Of a stretch of DNA of 64,000 nt, positions 12,219-23,200 are shown piece by piece. Both the position numbers and the translations under genes were made by a program. How positions within the stretch are numbered: position 1 is the first letter of the stretch; each line of letters begins with the position of its first letter. Source of the stretch: Melieria omissa (lineage: Eukaryota; Arthropoda; Insecta; Diptera; Ulidiidae). The stretch spans positions 55,489,900 through 55,553,899 of the forward strand of contig OZ020268.1 of the NCBI GenBank assembly GCA_963971225.1, read 5' to 3'. Under the pieces are notes generated by a model. The model was not told the origin of the DNA. It saw nothing but the letters and a program-made list of their open reading frames with translations, and ran no database searches.

Positions 12219-15200
12219 ATGGCGAACAAATTAACGCGCAATGCGGTTATTGCTGCACTACGGGCTGCGGGAGCTGAATTCGAGGAAGACGCCACGATGG
12301 TTCAGTTGCGGACAGTGTATGAACAAGCGGTAGCAGGTCGTGTCGGAGGTAGCGGAAGAGCGGCCAGAGCGGATAGCGAGCCTGATGTTCCGCTGAATCA
12401 ACAGATGCCAGATGCCAGCCAGAGTGTGCAGACGACTAGACGACAGATGCCAGGGGCCAGCCAGAGGGAGCGACCCATGAATGGGCCAGATACAGAAGAT
12501 GATACAGTTGATGCAGGGAGTGTGGTGAATGTGACCAGTACTGAGGCTGAAGAGGCTGAGTTAGATCGGCAGTTGGCGATCATGCGCAAGAAACGTGAGC
12601 TTGTCCAGCTGCAGCGTGAGTTGAACGAGTTCGAGAGTCGTAGAATCGACCTGGGTGTACTGGACGCGATGATGAGCAAATTTGATGGTTCGGAGTTGCA
12701 GGACGTTAGCAAATGGTTGGCCGACTTGGAGAATGTGTTCGAGAGTTTCCAGTACAGTGAGCGAGACCAGCTGGTTGCCGCACGACATCTGATAACTGGG
12801 CAAGCGAAGCGGTTCGCGGACATAACTCGTGTTCGCAGCTATGGTGAGCTAAGGATGGCTTTGATGACTGAATACTGTCGTATATTCACGGTTCGAGATG
12901 TGCTGCAACAGTTACGTGCCCGTGTCCTGAGACCAGACGAAACACCACGACAATATATTGTTGAGATGCAGTACATTGCCAGCCGCGCCGATGTGTCAGA
13001 AACGGACCTAATCGACATTATCATCGAGGGGCTTAACGACGATACGAATATGGTTTCGATGCTGTACAGTGCCACTTCCTTGCGTGAATTGAAGGGGTTG
13101 ATGGAGCGTTACGAGAAGAAGCGTCGGGCAGCTGCGCCAGTGGTTGTGCCGAAGATCAGTGTCATGTCGGGTGCCGTGCCTAGGCCGAGGTCGTATACAA
13201 CAGTGCCAGTTGCTAACACAGCTGCAAAAGTCACGGATTTGTCGGCCGTCAGGTGTTACAACTGTTTTCAATATGGGCACTATCAAAGTGCGTGCGGGGC
13301 CCCGCGACGCCCACCGAACTCGTGTTTCATATGCCATGAAGTAGGCCACATGCGCCAGCAGTGCCCACGTCGTAGTCGGATGCAGAATACAACACTAAAC
13401 CAGACGCAAACACGGATGCCAGCCGTACCGAAACAACAGCAGCCAGTAGCAGAGGTCGAGGAGTGGGAGGCAGGGACGCCATTGACGGAGGTAGAGGAGG
13501 TCCGACGTTTAGCCCGACAGCTGAAACACCGAAATCTTGTAAGTGTTGCCTTTTTGAAACAGAATAAGTGCACTGAATTAATTCCGTGTTTTGCTTTATT
13601 TGATAATGGCAGTCCGACTAGTTTCGTGAAGCGTTCTCTTGTGCCATTTGAAGTGACGGGTGAATTGACTGTGACAGAGTATCGGGGGATGGGAAATATG
13701 AATTTAAGTACGTACGGCCTTGTGACTTGTAAAATTGTGTTTGATAACCGTAAATTTGACCATAATTTGTTTGTTTTGCCAGATGAAGAGGCAGTGGTGC
13801 CCCTACTTTTTGGACGCGATTTACTTAAGGCAATGAATATAAGCCTGTGCCAAATGGACACAGTGAGATATAGTAGACGTACTCTGCTGGAGATTAATAA
13901 TGCCAATAAAAATGAAGTTCCGTTGAATATCAGTGCACTTAAGTTGTTTAATTTATTAAAGAGTCCAGTAGTTAAGATAACAGAGGTTCCAAACAGAGTT
14001 AAGTTATTGAAATCAGATGATAAGTGTGGCAAGTCAGAAATTAATTCAGTTAATGCAGAGGTAAATGTAATTGGTGATTCGAATTTGTGTGAAACTCGAC
14101 TTGAGTCGTGTATCGGAGTTGTAAATTTAGTTGGAACAGAAGACTTGAATTTGTATGATGAAGTAATATTGATGGTAGGTGCAACTGAGATGGATGAAAT
14201 TGGTGATCTAATTGATGTGGACGAAAACTTGTCTATAACAGATGCAGATGCTTTGAAATCAGTTGTTTTTGAGAACTATTTGAAAATGAAGAACAAGGGG
14301 GGGAAGTTGAGTGGCTATTGCATGAAAATTCAGTTGAAGAGTGATGCGCCGGTGTACAGTGGTCCGCGCCGGTTGTCATATAGGGAAAAGACAGAAGTAC
14401 AGAAGACAATTGATGATTTGTTGGCTCAGGGCATTATTCAGCCAAGTGCGTCTCCATACGCGTCTCCGATTGTGTTAGTGCGGAAGAAGAACGGTGAATT
14501 GAGAATGTGTGTTGACTATCGGGCGTTGAATAAGTTGACTGTCAGAGATCATTATCCGTTGCCGTTAGTTGAGGATTGTATTGAATATTTGGGTGGGAAG
14601 AGTTTCTTCAGTACGTTGGATTTGAGGAATGGGTTTCACCAGGTGCCGATGCATGAGGAATCGATACCGATAACTGCGTTTGTGACTCCGATGGGACAGT
14701 ATGAGTATCGGTTTATGCCATTTGGTTTGACTAATGCTCCACCAGTGTTCCAGCGGTTTATTAATTTAGTGTTGCGGCCGTTGATTGATGCGAAGAGGAT
14801 TGTGGTGTATTTAGATGATATTAACATTGCCACGAAGACTATTGAGGAACATTATGTGGTTTTGGCAGAAGTTTTGAAATTATTGTCAGGGGCTGGATTG
14901 TGCTTGAATCTGAAGAAGTGCAAATTTGCATATAGAGAATTGAAGTATTTAGGCTACTGTGTGAGTGAACGGGGGATTCGTCCGAATGAAGATCATTTGG
15001 TAGCGATAAAGAATTACGCAGTACCTACCAACATAAAGGAGGTGCAGAGGGCGGTGGGTCTTTTTTCATATTTTAGACGATTTGTGTATAATTTTTCTCA
15101 GATTGCGCGCCCATTGAGTTATTTGACGCGAAAAGGTGTAAAGTTTGAATGGACAGAAGAGTGTAGGAATGCGTTTGAGACCTTGAAATCTAAATTGACT

Positions 15201-16955
15201 GAGCCCCCTGTACTGTGTGTCTTTGATTCAGGGCGGGAGACAGAGTTGCATACGGATGCAAGTTCGCGAGGGTATGGTGCTATACTGTTACAGAAGCAAG
15301 ATGACGGCAGGTTTCACCCAGTGGCATTTTATTCGAAAACAACGACGGATCCGGAGTCGCGTTATCATAGCTTTGAGTTGGAAACATTGGCAATTGTGAA
15401 TGCATTGGAAAGATTCCGGACTATGTTGGATGGAATTCCGTTTGTAGTTGTGACTGATTGCAACTCTTTGGTCTTGACATTGGAGAAGAAAACAATTAAT
15501 CCAAGAATTGCCAGATGGACATTGGGTCTCGCCGGGTTTGATTTTTCAGTTCGACACCGAAAGGGTGAACAGATGCAGCATGTTGATGCATTGAGCCGGT
15601 TGTCAGCTGTGTGTAGTATTGAGGAGAATGAGGTTGATTTGAACATTCAGATTATACAGACGCGTGATCCTGTGATTCATAAACTGCGGGAAGAATTAGA
15701 GCAAGGGGAAGTGCCAGGATATGAGTTGGAGAATGGGTTAGTCTTTCGTGTCAGTGGTCAGAATCGACAGTTGTATGTGCCGGGTGAGATGGAAGAGAAC
15801 ATTATGCGATTGATACATGAGAAATATGGTCATTTGGGTATTGAGAAATGTGCAAATCAGATTCGGAAGCATTATTGGTTTCCCCGTATGCGCGAAAAGC
15901 TGAATGTGTTCATCAGAAATTGTTTGAAGTGCATTTATTATTCGACGTCGCCTAGAAGCAATGAGCGTAATATATATAGTATTCCAAAGAAGCCAGAACC
16001 GTTCGATACAGTGCACATTGACCATTTCGGGCCATTGGAGAGTGTGAACTCAAAGCATAAACATGTGTTTGTGGTGATTGATGCTTTCACAAAATTTGTC
16101 AAAATGTATGCTACGAATAGTAGTGCGAAAGAATCGATTTGTGCGTTGAAGAGATATTTTGTTGAATACAGTCGTCCCAGAAGAATCATAGATGATCGGG
16201 GCACAGCTTTTACGTCATCGGAGTTTAGGGATTTTTGCGGGAACAATAACATTGTACATGTTTTGAATGCGGTAGCTTCGCCACAGTCGAATGGTCAGGT
16301 TGAGAGGGTGAATCGGGTGTTGAAAGCAATATTGGCCAAAACGACTGACCCTATAAACCATGTAGATTGGAAACAGAAACTGACGGATGTCGAGTTTGCA
16401 ATGAATAATACTGTACACTGTGCCACAAAGACGACCCCTAGTAAGCTGCTTTTTGGCGTTGAGCAGCGCGGCAAAGTAGTTGATGAATTGACGGAGTATT
16501 TGCATGATGTGTATTCAAGAGAAGAAGTTAATTTGTCCGAAATAAGGGAGCAGGCAGAGCTTGCAATACAGAAGTCTCAGTTGTACAATCAGAAATATTA
16601 CGAGAGGAGCCATAGGCCAGCGAAACAATTTGAACCAGGAGATTTAGTTGTGGTTAAAAATGTAGACACTACGGTAGGGAAGAATAAGAAGCTAATTCAG
16701 AAGTACAGAGGCCCTTATGTAGTTCGTAAGCAATTAGGTCATGATCGTTATGTTGTTACGGATGTTGAAAATTGTCAGGTTACTCAGATGCCATATGACA
16801 ATGTAATTGATTCGTCTAGAATGAAGAAATGGTTGGAACCTCGAGGTAGGCCAGTTGAAACGGACTCAGAAGGCAACACAGATGGTGATAATTTAAGTGA
16901 TGAATGTACAGATTATGAATTTTTAGATGATAAGCTAGAAGAAGATTCATTGTAA
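12219..16955 (+). CDS. Gag-Pol polyprotein of gypsy-type retrotransposon
   Basis: Uninterrupted frame of 1,578 residues. Gag (residues 1 to about 420) ends with two CCHC zinc knuckles at about 346 (CYNCFQYGHYQSAC) and 369 (CFICHEVGHMRQQC). A retropepsin-like segment has LFDNGSPTSFV near 462, with D-N-G where D-T/S-G is usual. Reverse transcriptase (about 690-920) carries LDLRNGFHQV, FMPFGLTNAP and the active-site YLDD at 864. RNase H begins at HTDAS (D1013). Integrase has the HHCC finger from H1200 (HEKYGHLG...CLKC), then the first catalytic D in HIDHFG (about 1268), the second in IDDRGTAF and the E in NGQVERVNR. The basic C-terminal tail ends in acidic residues. No stop or frameshift breaks it, so the copy may be capable of expression; that is inferred, not shown. 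Confidence 0.95.
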   Translation: MANKLTRNAVIAALRAAGAEFEEDATMVQLRTVYEQAVAGRVGGSGRAARADSEPDVPLNQQMPDASQSVQTTRRQMPGASQRERPMNGPDTEDDTVDAGSVVNVTSTEAEEAELDRQLAIMRKKRELVQLQRELNEFESRRIDLGVLDAMMSKFDGSELQDVSKWLADLENVFESFQYSERDQLVAARHLITGQAKRFADITRVRSYGELRMALMTEYCRIFTVRDVLQQLRARVLRPDETPRQYIVEMQYIASRADVSETDLIDIIIEGLNDDTNMVSMLYSATSLRELKGLMERYEKKRRAAAPVVVPKISVMSGAVPRPRSYTTVPVANTAAKVTDLSAVRCYNCFQYGHYQSACGAPRRPPNSCFICHEVGHMRQQCPRRSRMQNTTLNQTQTRMPAVPKQQQPVAEVEEWEAGTPLTEVEEVRRLARQLKHRNLVSVAFLKQNKCTELIPCFALFDNGSPTSFVKRSLVPFEVTGELTVTEYRGMGNMNLSTYGLVTCKIVFDNRKFDHNLFVLPDEEAVVPLLFGRDLLKAMNISLCQMDTVRYSRRTLLEINNANKNEVPLNISALKLFNLLKSPVVKITEVPNRVKLLKSDDKCGKSEINSVNAEVNVIGDSNLCETRLESCIGVVNLVGTEDLNLYDEVILMVGATEMDEIGDLIDVDENLSITDADALKSVVFENYLKMKNKGGKLSGYCMKIQLKSDAPVYSGPRRLSYREKTEVQKTIDDLLAQGIIQPSASPYASPIVLVRKKNGELRMCVDYRALNKLTVRDHYPLPLVEDCIEYLGGKSFFSTLDLRNGFHQVPMHEESIPITAFVTPMGQYEYRFMPFGLTNAPPVFQRFINLVLRPLIDAKRIVVYLDDINIATKTIEEHYVVLAEVLKLLSGAGLCLNLKKCKFAYRELKYLGYCVSERGIRPNEDHLVAIKNYAVPTNIKEVQRAVGLFSYFRRFVYNFSQIARPLSYLTRKGVKFEWTEECRNAFETLKSKLTEPPVLCVFDSGRETELHTDASSRGYGAILLQKQDDGRFHPVAFYSKTTTDPESRYHSFELETLAIVNALERFRTMLDGIPFVVVTDCNSLVLTLEKKTINPRIARWTLGLAGFDFSVRHRKGEQMQHVDALSRLSAVCSIEENEVDLNIQIIQTRDPVIHKLREELEQGEVPGYELENGLVFRVSGQNRQLYVPGEMEENIMRLIHEKYGHLGIEKCANQIRKHYWFPRMREKLNVFIRNCLKCIYYSTSPRSNERNIYSIPKKPEPFDTVHIDHFGPLESVNSKHKHVFVVIDAFTKFVKMYATNSSAKESICALKRYFVEYSRPRRIIDDRGTAFTSSEFRDFCGNNNIVHVLNAVASPQSNGQVERVNRVLKAILAKTTDPINHVDWKQKLTDVEFAMNNTVHCATKTTPSKLLFGVEQRGKVVDELTEYLHDVYSREEVNLSEIREQAELAIQKSQLYNQKYYERSHRPAKQFEPGDLVVVKNVDTTVGKNKKLIQKYRGPYVVRKQLGHDRYVVTDVENCQVTQMPYDNVIDSSRMKKWLEPRGRPVETDSEGNTDGDNLSDECTDYEFLDDKLEEDSL

Positions 16956-16994
16956 AAGCAATCGAGGTCGATTGAATGTCAGGTTAGGCCGAGT

Positions 16995-17218
16995 TGTAGT
17001 GTATTGGTGGAGGTGGTGCCATGGTGAATGCAACCCTGTTGTGGTTGGGCTTGTCAAGCAGTGTGGCAACTCGGGCTTGCAGCTAAGTTCATGCTGGTCC
17101 TTTACCTTTTACTTTTACTTGTGACGCCATTGTTAGAACACGCAAATAAAGTTTGTCTTAAAAGTTTACACAGTTGTTTATATCAAAAGGACTTAAATCC
17201 ATCCCAGTGCTCATTACA
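16995..17218 (+). repeat. 3' LTR (224 bp)
   Basis: Direct copy of 11930-12153, followed by the TTAT target duplication. The 39 bases between the pol stop and this LTR contain no purine-rich run, which is unusual for an LTR element. Confidence 0.93.
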
Positions 17219-17417
17219 TTATAAAAATTATTTAAATTTTAAACAACCTTGTAGCTGTTCTTCAATTGCTTAACATATATGTTGCAAAATAAATCCCTAC
17301 CTCAATTTCATTTCTTAAGATTTTCATACACACTGGCAACGCTGTGCTCTTGCCCAATGATCCCATTGATTTTCTTCGTTTGTTATTGCCACTAAAATTT
17401 TTTGCGTGATTTCCACG

Positions 17418-18276
17418 ATGTTGCGTGCCGTAGGAAACTGTCGACTGCTGCTAAGCGAGCTTAAAAGTATTTAACATACACTTTAATTGAGTTGAATTGT
17501 ATTAATGGTTTCCTAATTTTGTTGCAGTTTTTGCAGCGGCGCCCAAAGCGGGCATGAAATACTTTCCACCGCCCATAAAATATGATAGTACGTTGCCAGT
17601 TGCACGCACAAATTACAGCACACATTAACCTGTATTTTCATTTTTTACGAATGATGTAGATCTCGAAAAGGTGGAGCGTCCGAAGCTGCGCATGCTGGAA
17701 CGTGCGCCGCAGTATCCGCCGAATTTGCGAGCGCCAAAAATGCAGAAAAAGCTGCGGTTTATGCGCGGTCCTGAGCTGGTGCACAACAGTTTTCTGCACA
17801 AACAGTACGGTATTGTTGCGACCGGCGGTGGTCGCTTGCGCTGGGGTCACTTAGAGATGTTGCGTTTGACTATTGGTCGCAAGATGGACGTGAATCGCAT
17901 GTTTGCCATTTGGCGTGTGCCTGCACCGTGGCAACCGGTCACAAAGAAGGGACAGGGACAGCGCATGGGAGGCGGCAAGGGTGCTATTGACCATTACGTA
18001 ACGCCGGTGAAGACCGGGCGTGTCATACTAGAGGTGGCTGGCAAATGTGAATTTGCCGAAGTGAAGCCGTTCTTGCAGCTGGTTTGTCAACAGTTGCCTT
18101 TCAAAGCAATGCCAGCCTCACACGACATGCTGGAGGAAATGGCTGCAGAGGAGCAGTGCAACGAGCGTGAGAATCAGAATCCTTTTACTTTTAAATATGT
18201 GGTGCAAAATAATCTGAACGGCTGCCATCGCTGGGTGTCGCCAGTGGATCACAAGTGGTTTGGCAAGTGTTTGTAA
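17418..18276 (+). CDS. mRpL16: Mitochondrial large ribosomal subunit protein uL16m
   Basis: Component of the mitoribosomal large subunit, matching bacterial L16 at the tRNA-binding region. Exons 17418-17466, 17528-17587 and 17660-18276 join in phase to about 241 residues. The N-terminus MLRAVGNCRLLLSELK is short, basic and hydrophobic, as expected of a mitochondrial presequence. The L16 core includes GRLRWGHLEMLRLTIGRKMD and KGQGQRMGGGKGAIDHYVTP, the family's glycine-rich signature. Same strand as CMTr1 and convergent with dtn. The gene begins about 200 bases after the LTR retrotransposon, so that insertion lies close to its promoter. Intact. Confidence 0.93.
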
Positions 18277-20277
18277 TAATTGTAGTTTTAGTTAGTATTT
18301 CAATTATATAATGAAATTGTGTAAATTTAAAAAGAAAAAGTAAATTTGTTTATTTGGCCAAAAAGGAAAACAGTAATGAATGGTAAGTCAAAGGGAAGAG
18401 AGTGAAACAATTGAAACTCAAATACTTTACCTCTAAAAAAAAGTGGATTTTGTGAGAAAATATGCGAAAAAAGATAATATTTAGTATGAGTCGGTCACAC
18501 TTTCTTAATGACTTTAACTTCGGCAAATGAAAAACTTTCACACAAAGCCCCACTATTGCCCTTTTAAACTATATCGTTCTACGTTAACAATAATAAATTG
18601 TAACAATTTTTAATGAAAAACACACATTTAGTCTTCGCCAATATCATTTATGTATATTTACTTAGGTAACTGCTTTTTGTTGCTGTTTTTTTTTAAGAAC
18701 AAAATTCTGACTTAATATTCCACCTAAATTGTAGTCGTCCTTACAATTAATGACCAATTTCAATTATTTTTGGAAAGCATACGAATACATAATAATTAGA
18801 ATATTCTTGTTTGAGTTAAAAAAGTGGCATTGTAATTGGGGAAAATCTTTGAAAATATCATGCTGTAAAGATTAAGAGATAGATATTTGTTTACATATAC
18901 ATTTATATATATGTACATTATACGATATAAACTATTAGAGAGGTGAACACTCAACACATTTTGCAATTACAAATTGTATAACAAAGACAAAGGAAAATTA
19001 CAGGCGTCCTTAATACGAATATGTATTGAATTACAATTGTAGCGTAACTATATGTTTGTATAATGGGTAATAGGTAGTTTGTAAACAAAAAAAATTAAGT
19101 TACAAAACTCAAAAATGATAACATCAAAGTAAAAATAATAATTGACTAGAATGACGGTACAACTTAGACTTTAAACAGGTGGTTTTGCTGCTACTAATGA
19201 AGCGGCGCGTTGCTGAATGATTGGGTGTGGGTGATGATTGATGATCGGCGATGGTTATGGCTGCTGCTACTGCTAGTGCTGCTGTTGCGTCTGCTGCTAT
19301 TTTACTACTGTTGCTTAATATAAACACAAGAGATTATTACAACATTACAAAATGCATGCCAAAAACGCAAGTGGCCTTCGACGCGTTGCGTGAACGCCAA
19401 ATTAAGTAGTTCAAATACTTGGACGGCACATTTTATGCTTACAAAATATATCAGAGAGTTATATAGACTTGAATAATAACAAAAAGGAAAATCGTTTTGT
19501 TACATATAACAATGGAATGACTGCTTCGGCTACTGCTTCCTCGACTTCATTCTGCTTTACTGCCGCTGCCTAGTTTTCTTCGCGATTACATTCGTTCATA
19601 ATAAATTAATATTTTAGGTTATATTTTATTTTACTTTATAATAATAATAGTTTTGCTCGAGTTCTTTTGCTTAATATCAATTTCAGTTTCTATGCAATCA
19701 GTAAAATAAAGCTCATAAAGCATATATATAATATATGTGTGTATGTGTATATGTGTGGGTTGTGTGTGGCTGCGTGTATGATGCATGTGTGATATATTCT
19801 TAATATAATTTAAGCGATTGATTCAACACGCATTGGTTACAATTTCCATTTAAGATATACTTATGTACGAATTTAAGCGTATCATATGCGCATGTATATA
19901 TTTATATGTATGTGGAAATAATAAACTATGCCTCGTGTTACTTTGTTGCCATGCTGCGTTCAGGCTGCCTTCGTTCCATAGATTGTGTGAAATTCATTGC
20001 TAGAATTGTAATGCGACGTACTCCCTCTATGCCTCTATGCATTTGTCTTGCGTTGGCGTTTGCGTTTTTTGCTATTTAGCATTTGCTTTAGCTACTTTGC
20101 TTGCTTCGCACTCAGCTTCGCACTCGTACAAATATGCGTTTACTTTCAATATTGTGTAGGAGTTGCATCAAATGTCGCTGGCTCTGCATTAGCGTTGACG
20201 CTGTCTGGGTTGACGCTCTGATACTGCTGATGAAAGGTAGATAGTATTTCGCGAATTTTAGCAATGATCTCCTGCAC
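18277..20277. other. Convergent 3' region of mRpL16 (+) and dtn (-)
   Basis: Two kilobases of AT-rich sequence between two convergent stop codons. Most of it is probably the long 3' UTR of dtn on the minus strand; the first 100 bases would be the mRpL16 3' UTR. It contains a TG-rich low-complexity stretch around 19725-19790 and CTG-rich runs near 19255-19310. No exon or inverted repeat pair was recognised. Confidence 0.45.
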
Positions 20278-23200
20278 TCAGGCATTTGATTCCTGCAAAA
20301 ATGCAAATATTAGTCATTGGGCACACACACCGAATGGAAATCGTTGCGAGCTTACCTTTAAATTATCAAAATAATGCATGATTTGTTCGTAATCCATGTC
20401 CAAATCGTCGAGCCCTAAACTCTCGCCCGGACCGATGTCACCATCTTCCGTGGTCGAAAACATGGGGTTGCCAACAATGGTCGCGCGCTTGACGCGCGAA
20501 CGCTTTACATTCGATTCACCATTCGATGAGACTATAAAGTTTGAGGACTCCTTGGAACTGCTGTCGCTGGCCAACCTATTTGTTGCTGCAGCTGCTGCGG
20601 CTGCGGCTGATTGACTCTTGCTGCGTAGTTTACAGTCGAAGTTGCCGCCTAAAAGATATAGGAAGTTATAAATCAAAAACACAACGTAAAATTTACAACA
20701 TTAACAAGAGAAAATCAATTAATTAATGTCGAAGTTGACACCCTGCTCCCCTACCAGTTCATCTTTTTTACTTGCATAAATACTAAAGCAAACTCAGCTA
20801 AACTCAGCATTGACCATATCATTTCATCATCTCTATGAAAACCTTATAAAAATGCGTCTGCTCACCATTTGCTGGACCAGCAGCAGCAGCTGTTGCTTTG
20901 GTATTCTTAATGGGCGTTAATGAGTCAAATTGAAAAGCATTCGATTTGGAATGGCTCGCAGTTTCCACAAGCTTTTCAGCATTGTGCAGCTCTGCGTGCG
21001 TATTATTTGCATTTGGTACCGGCTTGGGTGCTGGTGGGGTGATCTCGTGCGGTGAAAAGACTTGCTCCGGCGATGGCTGGTGCGCTACGTGCAGGTTTCT
21101 GCTATGCGGCGGCTGATAGTCGTTGCCGCCCATATAAAGCTCGGGCATTGGAATTTCAGGTGGCGGCACGACATTGTTGCGTTCGACGGCGTCTACTAAG
21201 CTCGTGTTGCAGCGTTGCAGATTGTACTCGGTTCTTTGTGCAGGAGCGCGAACACATTCCTGTAATCGTTTTCAATAAATGAGCATTAAAAAAACTACGA
21301 ATGATTTTCCTACTAACATTATTCACGTGCGCGCGTACGCCGATATTACGGTGCGGTGGTACAGGTGGCCTATAATCAACCGGCTTGTCAGTGCCATTCA
21401 ACTCAGGATTCTTAAAACTGAAAAGCAATAAAAGAATCACATTTGATACTGGATATTTCAGCACTCTGTCGATGACGTTGAAGGCCACTCACTTGTCCAC
21501 TTCTGCATTGCCGCAGCTGCTTATGTTGGTATAGTTTTCATTTCTCTTAGTATCAAATGACGTAACACGGTTATGCGCACTATTGGGAAAATTTGTGATG
21601 GGGTTGCTCGTGATGCGAATTCGTGAATCTGCAAATAACAAACATATTACACCCCTTTCGGGTCAACATTTTCGTTTCACTAACGTACCGCGCGGATTTT
21701 CAAGCACCGTAGTGGCATTTGCCTCGTTAATTATGGACGATCTGTCCATAGTCGAGCGGCCCAGCCACACCCAGTCGTGCACATTTGTGGTGGTCTCCTT
21801 TAAGAAACGCGGTTCATTCAACAACACATTGGCGCCGAAATTTCCCTTGCCCAATTCCAGCGGATCGGCGCCACTTTCAATAGCTATCGGGCGGAACTTT
21901 GAGGCGTAGACCACACACGAAATAACAAAGACCACAATGGCAAAGCAGAAAGCAGTCAACAGCACATACACGCCCACCTCCATCGAGGTCATGTCGCTGT
22001 GTACGCTCTTTTTCCCATGTCGCAGCTTCTCCACGCTTTGGATACTGCCACGGTGCTGACGCGCCTGTATGGAGGGCTCATAGTGGTTGACCGAGTCACG
22101 CAACGGAATGCCTACTATATTTCAAAAATATTTAACAACCCATAGCTCACAAAGCAAACATAACTAGCAAAGAATATTTACCAATAATATCGGCTAGGTC
22201 GCCGCTATTGCGAAACGCCTTGCGATCTCGGCCCACAATGCCGTCATTCTGCACTGACTCGTGCTTGCTGGCGCTGTCCACATTGTTAAAGTCTACCTCG
22301 ACGGCGGCCAGTGCACTGGCTAGCGGCGCCACATTGGGTTTAATCTGCTTTGAGGGCAATGCATTGCGTCTTATGCGACAATCTTCGGACAGGAGCAACG
22401 TAACGCGCAGCAGGTCGCCATTTCCTTCGCCTACGGCTATAACACGCGGATGATGTGAGGCTAGCATGGGCGCAAAAGCGACCACTTCCGTATCTAAACT
22501 CTCCACCAGCAGAAAGTAATCCTCCACCGATATGTCTCTGTAAACATTAACAAGAAAACGTTGATATTTATAATAAGTCATTACGGAGTACGTGTAAAAT
22601 TGTATTTCCCACCTGAGCGGCGTTCGTGAACCATCTGAAAACTCTAGATCAATGTCCAAGAGACCCTCCTGATATTGTGCGGTCAATTTGTGCGTAACTG
22701 ATGTTTCTGCTATATAACCATTATCAATGGTATTGTCTGGAGTAATGGTCAGCTGCAGCCCGGAGACAACGTGCACAATCAGTTTCGTTAGACTGACTTT
22801 GTCGCTGCCAACGCGAATCTCTTTGGCGCCTATCACGCGGCCCGTAATTGGCGAGAGCACCTGAAAACATTTACTTAGTTTGTGGCATTGTGACAAATAA
22901 GAGAAGGAGAAAGCTTACCTGCACATCTGTACGACCCATTGATTTGCCCTGCAGTGTTCTTCCTTTTAAACTCGCAATTTTCGGATCAGCTACACGCAAC
23001 AGGGGTTGCACCAGATCGGTGACGCGCAAACCAGTACGACGCGATATAAAGTAGCTCATGCGGCCAGAGTTCTAAAAACAAATCAATACCATAAATTACA
23101 TCACCAACAAATTACAAACATTTTCTTTTATTAATGTGATGATTCAAGTTGCAGTCAAGTTTAATATTCGAATATGTATGATAAATAAATAATGAAATAA

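Larger units (their letters stand above)
11930..17218 (+). mobile_element. Complete Ty3/gypsy-type LTR retrotransposon, no env
   Basis: Two 224-bp LTRs (TGTAGTG...ATTACA) flank a single long gag-pol frame. The host target TTAT is duplicated at 11926-11929 and 17219-17222. The LTRs look identical by eye, which implies recent insertion. No env-like frame follows pol; only about 40 bases separate the stop from the 3' LTR. Gag and pol in one frame resembles the mdg3/micropia group of insect gypsy elements, but the clade is an inference. I could not recognise a convincing polypurine tract before 16995, nor assign the primer-binding tRNA with confidence in 12154-12190. It sits between CMTr1 and mRpL16 and disrupts neither. 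Confidence 0.95.

Noticed and set aside
12398..12823. Minus-strand frames across the retrotransposon gag
   Set aside because: Shadow of the intact gag-pol frame; no domain.
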